Source: Paracrocinitomix mangrovi
GTDB taxonomy: Bacteria; Bacteroidota; Bacteroidia; Flavobacteriales_D; Crocinitomicaceae
Reading direction: 5' to 3'
DNA: 64,000 bases
NCBI RefSeq assembly: GCF_019740355.2
Contig: NZ_CP091819.1
Coordinates: 434,001 to 498,000 of the forward strand
Both the position numbers and the translations under genes were made by a program. Numbering within the stretch: the first letter of the stretch is position 1; every line of letters starts with the position of its first letter. Positions 38,925 to 46,247 of this stretch are shown here, piece by piece. The notes beneath the pieces are model-generated. The model was not told where the DNA came from and searched no databases. It saw only the letters and a list, made by a program, of their open reading frames with translations.

Positions 38925-40168
38925 ATGAGGAACAAAAATTAGATCAGTTGTTTGCACTTGCTAGAGAACAAGCGCCGGAAGTGTCTTTTGATGAAACTAA
39001 AAAACGCTTTTTAGGAGCTGCTGTACTTGCTGCCGGAGGAGTTTTGGCCACTAAGGGAATTATCAAATTATTGACAACTAAAAAATGGATCATTATGATT
39101 AGTGGAATTACTGTAATTACGAGCGGTGCAGTGGTAGCAACAAGCCTAATGTCTTCAGGTGAAGAGATTGTTGCAGAAAACCGTTTGATTGAAAACAACA
39201 ATTTAGTAACATCTGTATTGACAGATTCTGTTGCTATAGAAGAACAGATGGTGGAAGAGCAAATGGTAAATAAAGAAGATACTTTTGTTTACACCCCAAA
39301 CAATGCATTTGTAGCACCTGTTGATATTACTGAATTAGAAGTAATAGCATTGGCGCCTCAACATCAAGAAATACCAATGATTGCCTTTGTGGATGACGAT
39401 ACCAATAAGGTAGTGAAAGCAAAGGATGAAGATTACACCAATAAATACGTAATCACCAGAAAAACTACAGAAGCCGAATTTGATGCGATTAAAAAATCTG
39501 CAGAAGAAGCCGGTATTGACTTTAGTTATTCAGTTAAATCATCTGATGATAGACTAGACAAGTTCTCTATTCATATGAAAATGAAGCATAAAAGAGAAGA
39601 TGGCAAATACAATAGATGTACTGCTAATTACCAAATTGACTATGAAGATGATGATGCAGATGACAGCAGATTTGTATTTGGTTGGTTGGCAGATGATGAT
39701 GGAAAAGCTGTTAAATTCAGATCGGGTGAAAAATCAAACATAAACAGAGGACCTGATTGCAATTGCGGCGGAATAATTGAGATTCCTGAAATTCCTGAGG
39801 TTCCAAACTTTGAATTTGACTTTGATTTCAGTGATTTAAATTTTGCAGATTCAATTTGTATTGAGATTCCGGATGTTGATTTCACGTTCAATTATGACGG
39901 AATGCATTTAAATAGAATTCCGGGTGGTACCAGTACATTGGTGATTGATTTAGAAGGTTTAAATGAAAGCATGCGTGAACTGCAAAAGGACCTGGATCAA
40001 ATGAACAAGGATCTACAAGAAGAAACCAAAGAGTTGCTGCAAGAGGTGAATGAAGAACTAAAGAAATTACAGAAAGAGTTAGAGGAGGAGATGAAAGAAA
40101 TTGAAAAGGATTTAGAAGAGCAAAAGAAAGCAGAAGAGGAGAAAAAACGCGAAGAAGAAAAAGAATAA
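38921..40168 (+). CDS. Membrane-anchored probable sigma-factor partner with acidic and coiled-coil domains
   Basis: 415 residues. A short cytoplasmic N-terminus (about 1-27) precedes two hydrophobic segments (FLGAAVLAAGGVLATKGIIK and KWIIMISGITVITSGAVVA). A long extracytoplasmic part follows, with an acidic stretch rich in PEIPE and FDFDFS-type segments (about 285-320) and a C-terminal coiled coil rich in Glu and Lys (about 350-415). There is no recognisable zinc-binding anti-sigma motif (HxxxCxxC). The four-base overlap with the sigma gene is the main reason to propose control of that factor. Confidence 0.65.
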   Translation: MNEEQKLDQLFALAREQAPEVSFDETKKRFLGAAVLAAGGVLATKGIIKLLTTKKWIIMISGITVITSGAVVATSLMSSGEEIVAENRLIENNNLVTSVLTDSVAIEEQMVEEQMVNKEDTFVYTPNNAFVAPVDITELEVIALAPQHQEIPMIAFVDDDTNKVVKAKDEDYTNKYVITRKTTEAEFDAIKKSAEEAGIDFSYSVKSSDDRLDKFSIHMKMKHKREDGKYNRCTANYQIDYEDDDADDSRFVFGWLADDDGKAVKFRSGEKSNINRGPDCNCGGIIEIPEIPEVPNFEFDFDFSDLNFADSICIEIPDVDFTFNYDGMHLNRIPGGTSTLVIDLEGLNESMRELQKDLDQMNKDLQEETKELLQEVNEELKKLQKELEEEMKEIEKDLEEQKKAEEEKKREEEKE

Positions 40169-40172
40169 GAAT

Positions 40173-40239
40173 TGAAAAAAGCCTATAATTTAAGCGCTAA
40201 GTAGTATATAGTAACCTTCATGGTATCAAGGCTTTTTCA
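40173..40239. terminator. Long hairpin with T tracts on both strands
   Basis: TGAAAAAAGCCT (40173-40184) pairs with AGGCTTTTTCA (40229-40239) with one bulged A, enclosing 44 bases. It can end transcription from both sides: the sigma operon on plus and the first small paralogue gene on minus. Confidence 0.5.
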
Positions 40240-40248
40240 TTAAGCAGG

Positions 40249-40280
40249 GAGGAACAGTAAAATGTTCCTCTTTTTATTTT
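40249..40280 (+). terminator. Rho-independent terminator
   Basis: GAGGAACA/TGTTCCTC stem, six-base loop and a T-rich tail (TTTTTATTTT). It is a second terminator after the sigma operon. Confidence 0.75.
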
Positions 40281-40671
40281 AAAACTGATTAACCCATTCA
40301 ACAGCATCTTCTAAATTATCAAATGCTTTAAGGGGATGATTTCTTTTTCTAAGTTTTGAATAAACAGTGAAAAGAATTTTTTGAGACAGGGCAGGAATCA
40401 CATAAGCTTCAGCTTTGGCCGGTCTTCCTTTTAATTGCACTAATTCTCTAGCTTGTCTGGTAATGGAAACGTATGATTCACAATGTATAATTCGTTTTAC
40501 ATTGCTATCCACTTCAAGTATATCATGAAGTTCAAATCCCAATTCGATTTCTTTTTCACCTATTTCTTGATTCTCAAAGTAGCGCATGTAAATGATGTCG
40601 TCTTCTAAAAGACAACCGCTAAACTTCTCAAATGTAAGAGGTTCAGAAACCGGAGTAGATGCTAGTGCCAT
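40279..40671 (-). CDS. STAS/SpoIIAA-like small protein, paralogue 1 of 5
   Basis: 130 residues, soluble. It is the most divergent of five related proteins encoded within 2.7 kb. The shared C-terminal half is visible as EAYVIPALSQKILFTVYSKLRKRNHPLKAF followed by EDAVEWV. The family pattern is a beta-strand start, an acidic middle helix, an invariant Gln-(Arg/Lys) and a final Trp; it recalls the small STAS/SpoIIAA-fold proteins often seen as hypothetical genes in Bacteroidota. This assignment is by pattern only and is uncertain. Confidence 0.6.
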   Translation of the reverse strand: MALASTPVSEPLTFEKFSGCLLEDDIIYMRYFENQEIGEKEIELGFELHDILEVDSNVKRIIHCESYVSITRQARELVQLKGRPAKAEAYVIPALSQKILFTVYSKLRKRNHPLKAFDNLEDAVEWVNQF

Positions 40672-40825
40672 TAAATGCTAATTTAAACCCTTGCTTGAAC
40701 ACTTTTCTTAATATTAGTTTAAGTGCAGTATTCAATCTATAGATACCTGAAATACAGTTAGGTTGTAAAATGAGCCTTGAATGATATAAACAATTTGGTT
40801 AGTTTATCAACATTTAAAAAGTTAA

Positions 40826-41197
40826 TCATCTATCTCTCAACCATTCAAGTGCTTCTTCGCGGTTACTAAAAGATTTTATAGGGTATTTGTGTTTTCTGAA
40901 TTTGGAGTAAAAGCGGAACAAAATGCGTTGTCCCAGGCTGTTAATGACAATGGCTTCTGCAATGGCCCACTGGTCTCTGTTTTCTGCAAATCTTCTGGCG
41001 TCATTATTAATGATAGTGTTAGCCGGAAATTCAATTAAAACTTTAAGTGGATTGCCAGTATCTGTAACCGCTAAATATTGCTCAACCGGTATGTGAATAT
41101 CCTCCACATCTAAGACCAAATCATCTTGATATTCTACCACGAAAATTTGATCGTGAGTGAGGTACACACGAGAAGTTTTATTAATGAATTCCTTCAT
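40826..41197 (-). CDS. STAS/SpoIIAA-like small protein, paralogue 2 of 5
   Basis: 123 residues. It shares AEAIVINSLGQRILFRFYSKFRKHKYP and EEALEWL with its neighbours. The position after the middle strand has NNDARRFAE, equal to the AAARKxAE helix of copies 3 and 4. About 155 bases separate it from paralogue 1 downstream and 106 from paralogue 3 upstream, so each copy may have its own promoter. Function unknown. Confidence 0.65.
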   Translation of the reverse strand: MKEFINKTSRVYLTHDQIFVVEYQDDLVLDVEDIHIPVEQYLAVTDTGNPLKVLIEFPANTIINNDARRFAENRDQWAIAEAIVINSLGQRILFRFYSKFRKHKYPIKSFSNREEALEWLRDR

Positions 41198-41303
41198 CTT
41201 AATTGATTGAGCTAATAGGTTGCTTAAATCGAAGATAAGAAAAATATACCAAACTGGTAGATTATTTGGTAGGCGGTATTTTTAAATTATTATTCGGGAA
41301 AAA

Positions 41304-41693
41304 CTAAAATTGTGACACCCAATTAAATGCCTCTTCATATGACTGAAAAATCTTAAAAGGGTGGGGCTGTTTGCGAAACATAATGTAGAATTTCAGTAAT
41401 AATCTTTGAGCCAAACTGTGAAAAATGGCAGCTTCTGCTACACAAACAATATTTAAAGATTCGGCATGTTTACGAGCTGCAGCTGTGGCAGTAGAGTATT
41501 TGCCAAATTCTGAAATAGCTTTTAAATTCTTATTACCATTGGCCAATTCATAGCAAGCAGCCAAACTGGCATCAAAGTCTTCAGGCTCAATAACGGCGTT
41601 TTCATGATAATACACAAAGACGATATTATCTGCCACCATTTTTACGGTAGAATTCTCGTTTTTAATCGTCTTATTTTGTAGTGTTTCAATCAT
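41304..41693 (-). CDS. STAS/SpoIIAA-like small protein, paralogue 3 of 5
   Basis: 129 residues. It is closest to paralogue 5: both have VKMVADNIVFVYYHEN/VKLVADNVVYVRYHEN and a SLAQRLLLKFY segment. The helix ATAAARKHAE is shared with paralogue 4. No catalytic motif and no membrane segment. Function unknown. Confidence 0.65.
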   Translation of the reverse strand: MIETLQNKTIKNENSTVKMVADNIVFVYYHENAVIEPEDFDASLAACYELANGNKNLKAISEFGKYSTATAAARKHAESLNIVCVAEAAIFHSLAQRLLLKFYIMFRKQPHPFKIFQSYEEAFNWVSQF

Positions 41694-41751
41694 TTAAGCA
41701 TAGAAATGTTTGCTAAATCAATTTAATAAAATTTAACGCGCGAAAAGAATT

Positions 41752-42168
41752 TTATTGATGTAAGTCGTATGTTTTCAGCCAATTAACCGCATCTTCTCGA
41801 TAAGTGAATATTTTTGAAGGATGGTTTTGCTTTCTGAAAAGGAGGTAAAAACGAATGAGTAATCGTTGTGGTAATCCATAAAACACAATAGCCTCTGCAA
41901 TACAATCTACCTGATGATCTTCCGCCCATTTTCTGGCTGCGGCTGTAGCAGTGGTATAAGTAGGGAATTCAACCAAGAATTTTAAGGGTTTATCTTCTGA
42001 CCATTTCAAGTAAACAGCCCTGGTTTCTTCAAAATCACTTATTTCAATGGTGATGTCTGTTTTATAAAGCACGTAAAAAATCTCCTCATCAATTAATTGA
42101 ATATAGGCATTAGTGGTACGTGTTTCTTTAGAAACATTACCACGCTTTAGATGGGAGGTAGTAGCCAT
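41752..42168 (-). CDS. STAS/SpoIIAA-like small protein, paralogue 4 of 5
   Basis: 138 residues, the longest copy, with a basic N-terminal extension of ~15 residues. It shares FPTYTTATAAARKWAED with paralogue 3 and ends in EDAVNWLKTYDLHQ. Only 58 bases separate it from paralogue 3, so these two may be co-transcribed. Function unknown. Confidence 0.65.
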   Translation of the reverse strand: MATTSHLKRGNVSKETRTTNAYIQLIDEEIFYVLYKTDITIEISDFEETRAVYLKWSEDKPLKFLVEFPTYTTATAAARKWAEDHQVDCIAEAIVFYGLPQRLLIRFYLLFRKQNHPSKIFTYREDAVNWLKTYDLHQ

Positions 42169-42271
42169 AAAAGTGGATTGAAGATAATTTTAATTTTGAT
42201 TAATGATGTGAAAATCAAAGGCTAATTTTGGATTTAGCTTATCTTAAAGATGGATTATTGAATTGTACAGC

Positions 42272-42565
42272 ATGTTCAAAGTGAAGGTTTTGATAGTTTT
42301 TACATTGGTTTTATTGACTTCGTGTTCAATAAGCATCCGCCAATACGCCAAAGCCGCCAAAGATTTATCTGATTGTGTGGGAGGTGTAAAAATGCCGGCA
42401 GATGAGTTTTGTGTTGAATGGAACAGTAAATGGGCTGATGCCAGAGAGAAAATGGACAAGCGTTTAGAAGGATTAAAATCTAAAAACCTGAGTAAATATG
42501 AACGTTTAAAGCATAAAGTAGAGGAGGTGGACTCCAATTTTGTAAGATCTACAAAGATTTATTAA
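42272..42565 (+). CDS. Small lipoprotein
   Basis: 97 residues from the ATG at 42272. The hydrophobic stretch VLIVFTLVLLTSC ends in a lipobox Cys. The mature protein is short and helical, with a Cys pair (DCVGG and EFCVEW) that could form a disulfide and a charged C-terminal helix. It lies on the opposite strand inside the paralogue cluster and overlaps the 3' end of paralogue 5 by four bases. A TAATTTTG box at 42223 could be its promoter. Function unknown. Confidence 0.65.
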   Translation: MFKVKVLIVFTLVLLTSCSISIRQYAKAAKDLSDCVGGVKMPADEFCVEWNSKWADAREKMDKRLEGLKSKNLSKYERLKHKVEEVDSNFVRSTKIY

Positions 42566-42957
42566 ATCTCTTTAATCCATTTAAAAGCATCATCATAGGT
42601 TACGAATATCTTGAAAGGATGCTGGTTTCTGCGAATCATGGTATAAAACTTCAAGAGTAACCTTTGCGCCAAACTTTCAAAAATGATAGCCTCTGCTACA
42701 GGATGAAATTTAATTTGCTCGGCGCGTCTACGACCATTGGTGGAAACTGTACTGTATTTAGTAAGTTCAGAAATTACTTTAAAATCCTGGCCTTGAGTAA
42801 GCTTCATAATGGCATCATATGCTTCGTCTAAATCTTCAGGCTCAAGCACTGAATTCTCATGATAACGAACATACACAACATTATCAGCTACCAGTTTTAC
42901 GATAGATTTTTTGTTGTGAACAACGCTAAGTGATTTAGACAGAGTTGCTTCGTGCAT
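42562..42957 (-). CDS. STAS/SpoIIAA-like small protein, paralogue 5 of 5
   Basis: 131 residues. Nearly every conserved position of paralogue 3 is kept (VADNVVYVRYHEN, AEAIIFESLAQRLLLKFY and the final KW), so this pair looks like the most recent duplication or the pair under strongest selection. It is separated from paralogue 4 by the small lipoprotein gene on the other strand. Function unknown. Confidence 0.65.
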   Translation of the reverse strand: MHEATLSKSLSVVHNKKSIVKLVADNVVYVRYHENSVLEPEDLDEAYDAIMKLTQGQDFKVISELTKYSTVSTNGRRRAEQIKFHPVAEAIIFESLAQRLLLKFYTMIRRNQHPFKIFVTYDDAFKWIKEI

Positions 42958-43038
42958 TAATTAAATATAAGCCAATTATCCGGATAAACAAATTTTGTAT
43001 TGAAAATACAAGCTATTAATAAATAGAAGATTAAACTA

Positions 43039-44406
43039 TTAAAGAGGAGGGAAGAGTACCGCATTAGCCAGCTGATGGCCTGTATTTTCAGACCACCACA
43101 ATTGATCATCTTCTGCAAAAATGAGGATGTCTAAATCTCCGTCCCGGTCAACATCTGTGGTTAATAAACCTTGTTGAGTGGAACCGCTTTCCATTAGTAT
43201 TTGATCTTTAAACGTTCCGTCTGCTTGTTGTTCACAGTAAACAATGCCAAAAAATGCATTTATTATAAAATCTGATCTCTTGTCATTATTGATGTCTACC
43301 ATATGCATATCATTGGCATCATAAGGTCCACCGGCAAAAACTCTTTTAAATCCACCGTTAGGCAAACCATAATAACAGATAATCAATTCTCCTGCGGTAA
43401 CAATGTCCAAAACCTTGTCATTGTTGATGTCTGCCACCTTAAAATAGTCTGGAGTAAGCCAAGATTGGTAAAATTCTACGGCATCATTATACTGTAACAA
43501 ACTGTACTCATCCTTTGAAAATATGGGACCACCGTAGAGAAGGAGTGAGTCCTTTTGCAACAATTCCCTTGATTTTTCCCAGGATCCTTCATTTGTTTGA
43601 TAATAAATGTAGCATTGATCATCACTGTGAACAAACACATCTAATAAATTATCCTTGTTAAAATCAGCCGCTAAACGATATTCAAAATCTCTTCTAAGTT
43701 GTATACTATCAAGTATTTGCACTGAATCAATTAAAGTAAAATCGTAAAACAATACGTTTTTGTTTTCATTGCGGCCAAATAGGGTTTGCGGACCATTGTT
43801 ATAATAGATGCCATAGGTCCATATTTTACCAAAATAATCTATTTCTAAGGTCTGTAAATTGGGTGTGGGTTCTGAGAAATCAAGGAAATAGTTAATGATG
43901 CTGTTTCCTTTTTTTTGATAGGCCGTTATCAGCTTTTGAGAATGGGAGAATTGTTGATCAGCATTGGGGAATTTTTTAGTGATTAATTGACGATTACCGT
44001 ATTTACCCTTGCCAAGGTTGGTAAAGGAATAAAGCTTTTTTTTACGCAAGGCAATAATGTCCGTTTGCTGGTCATTGTTTACATCACAAAGGTGTACAAT
44101 GGTGTATTTAGGTTTTTTGGTATTAAGTGCCTCAATTATTTCAAAAGTGCCGTCATTGTTGGTGTTAAAGCTGTTGATATAAGCTTTGGTATTGCGTGTG
44201 TAGGATTTTTTATCCGGATTTAAATCGTATACCTTAAAATAAGACGATCGTTCAACAATTAAATATTTTCCTGTAGCTGTATTAAGATGCTGAAAATTTA
44301 ATTGATATTCATTAAAAGAATATTGTTGCTCATTAAATGTCACAAAATTTTGCGCCAAGCCAAAAGTTGGAAGGAATAACAAAATATACAGGAGTTTTTT
44401 AATCAT
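43039..44406 (-). CDS. Exported FG-GAP/VCBS repeat protein
   Basis: 455 residues from the ATG at 44406, which begins directly with a signal peptide (MIKKLLYILLFLPTFGLAQ); an upstream in-frame start would add 26 residues. The protein has repeated calcium-binding-type loops of the FG-GAP/VCBS propeller (DVNNDQQTDI, DFNKDNLLDV, DINNDKVLDI, DINNDKRSDF, DVDRDGDLDI). It should fold as a seven-bladed propeller on the cell surface or in the periplasm. No T9SS sorting domain follows; it ends shortly after LWWSENTG. Ligand unknown. Confidence 0.78.
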   Translation of the reverse strand: MIKKLLYILLFLPTFGLAQNFVTFNEQQYSFNEYQLNFQHLNTATGKYLIVERSSYFKVYDLNPDKKSYTRNTKAYINSFNTNNDGTFEIIEALNTKKPKYTIVHLCDVNNDQQTDIIALRKKKLYSFTNLGKGKYGNRQLITKKFPNADQQFSHSQKLITAYQKKGNSIINYFLDFSEPTPNLQTLEIDYFGKIWTYGIYYNNGPQTLFGRNENKNVLFYDFTLIDSVQILDSIQLRRDFEYRLAADFNKDNLLDVFVHSDDQCYIYYQTNEGSWEKSRELLQKDSLLLYGGPIFSKDEYSLLQYNDAVEFYQSWLTPDYFKVADINNDKVLDIVTAGELIICYYGLPNGGFKRVFAGGPYDANDMHMVDINNDKRSDFIINAFFGIVYCEQQADGTFKDQILMESGSTQQGLLTTDVDRDGDLDILIFAEDDQLWWSENTGHQLANAVLFPPL

Positions 44407-44691
44407 GTTTAAATATAAGAATAGTGAATAAGGATATTGTTTGTTTTGTTTTAAATGAACGAAAAGGGGAAGTAAAAGTAACAAGACACAATAAAGCTCA
44501 GATAAGAATCGTATATATTCTATTTAACATAATATATATTATAAGATGAATTAGTCAAAATCTCCATATTCACAGAATCCTCTAGAATTAAATATTCTGG
44601 GTAATTGTACAGTTTTGATGTTTTTATGCGATTCTCAGGGAGAAGATTATGTCCAAAATATTCTTGCAGTTTATTAACTGAAGCTTTTTTT

Positions 44692-46239
44692 TTAAGGAGT
44701 TCTCATCTTACATTCAAACGATTCTTCTTGACCGTCTTCATAATATTTCAGCTGAAAGTTTCGCTCGTTTTTACAATATTTGATCGCAAACATTTGCAGA
44801 TGAGCCGCATCTTCTGCAATTTCTTTATCATTGGACAAATGATCTATAATTGCTTCCGAAACAAACATGATAAATTTACTTTTGGCTCTAGTCAGGCTTA
44901 CGTTAAATCTTCTTGGATCTAGAATAAACGACTCTTCTGAGCCAACAAAATCCTTATCTGAGACGGAATAACTCGCAATTATTAGATCTCTTTCTTGGCC
45001 TTGGAACCTATCAACTGTATCAATAAAGCCAGCCTCTTCGATTTCAATATCGGAGCTTAACAAAAGATTTTGAATTTGTGACCTCTGAGCTCTGTGTGGT
45101 GTCACAATCCCAATCCTTTTTTGAACGAATTCTGAATTTTCCAATTGGCCGGTAAGAGATAATTTGTAAAGGCTTGTAAGCCCGGCGGTCATTTGTGATT
45201 CAAATTGATTAGACACTGTATGAATTGAAGCCGGATAAGTGATTACTACTATAGGTTTTGTTGGATCTAGAATATCCAAATATTTGTCATTCCATATTAA
45301 ACTATCAGGCCAATCAGTTGGGCAAGATTCAGGTAGATCAATTTCTAATTGGTTATCAGGATTTTGTGATGTCAAATTACCATTGTAAAATCTAGCATTC
45401 GGCCATTCATTTATGTACAAGTTACTTCTGTAATTATCAACTATGGTTTGAGGCGTGACCCCATGTGTTTCTCGCATAAAAGTGTATATGCAATCATATA
45501 GACCTTCAGAATGATCTTCCATTTGGAATCCGTGGATTGGCCCTAACTGTTTGTCATCACCTGCTAAAACTAAATGCCCTTCTTCTTTTAGATATAAAAA
45601 ATAACCTGCAGCATGTTCTACCTTGACTTGAGAGGCCTCATCAATTAGTAATAAATCAAACCATTTTTTACTTTCCGCAGGGCTTCTCCTGTCGTTTTTT
45701 GATAAATTATAAAATTGCTTCCAAGTGCTTCCGCAAATAGAAATATTTACGTTTTGATCTAACCTGTCTTTCATTACGTCTGCGCTATTCGAGTAAACTA
45801 TTAGATCCTCAATTTGATCATTATCAAATTGGGTTCCTGACTGAGACCTAATCCTTGCCACTGATACATCAATATTAAATTCCCCTATCAAATCTCTTCT
45901 TCTATTTAAAACATCAGAAATATCTACTAGTAAATTATCAATTGCGGTCCATGTGCTGGAACCAACACCAATATTTAATCCTATTCCATTTTGAATGGCA
46001 TATTCAATCCAGCCAAGAACAATTGAGGCTAAAGTCGTAGTTTTACCCGTTCCCGGAGGACCCCATAGTAATGTAACTCTATTCTCAAAAGTGTAATTAA
46101 ATACATTTTCTTGCGAAGGATTAAGAGGATTATTCAACACTGGTGAAACTGTTTCCAACAAAGCGCTCGGGTCAACTTCGAGAGTTACCTCTCCTAAATT
46201 TTGGTGATCATATATTAAACTGTATGCTGGTTCAGTCAT
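44692..46239 (-). CDS. UPF1-like superfamily 1 helicase of a putative defence operon
   Basis: 515 residues with all core SF1 helicase motifs: Walker A GPPGTGKT (60-67), Walker B DEAS (200-203), motif III GDDKQLGP (227-234), motif V TVDRFQGQERDL (about 405-420) and motif VI RRFNVSLTRAKSKF. Motif order and spacing match the AAA_11/AAA_12 (UPF1/Dna2) group. There is almost no N-terminal accessory domain, so it may work in complex with the nuclease encoded eight bases upstream, in a different frame. Related genes elsewhere fuse a RecB-like nuclease to such a helicase. A single minus-strand operon with the methyltransferase is likely. Confidence 0.82.
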   Translation of the reverse strand: MTEPAYSLIYDHQNLGEVTLEVDPSALLETVSPVLNNPLNPSQENVFNYTFENRVTLLWGPPGTGKTTTLASIVLGWIEYAIQNGIGLNIGVGSSTWTAIDNLLVDISDVLNRRRDLIGEFNIDVSVARIRSQSGTQFDNDQIEDLIVYSNSADVMKDRLDQNVNISICGSTWKQFYNLSKNDRRSPAESKKWFDLLLIDEASQVKVEHAAGYFLYLKEEGHLVLAGDDKQLGPIHGFQMEDHSEGLYDCIYTFMRETHGVTPQTIVDNYRSNLYINEWPNARFYNGNLTSQNPDNQLEIDLPESCPTDWPDSLIWNDKYLDILDPTKPIVVITYPASIHTVSNQFESQMTAGLTSLYKLSLTGQLENSEFVQKRIGIVTPHRAQRSQIQNLLLSSDIEIEEAGFIDTVDRFQGQERDLIIASYSVSDKDFVGSEESFILDPRRFNVSLTRAKSKFIMFVSEAIIDHLSNDKEIAEDAAHLQMFAIKYCKNERNFQLKYYEDGQEESFECKMRTP

Positions 46240-46247
46240 TGTTGTAT

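Noticed and set aside
40279-42957. The five paralogues as a CRISPR-like or tandem-repeat DNA array
   Set aside because: The similarity is at protein level between separate genes with different spacing. There is no short identical repeat.
44605-44922. A 105-codon plus-strand frame at the end of the helicase gene
   Set aside because: Most of it is antisense to the helicase, whose motifs are certain. Its composition looks like an antisense shadow.
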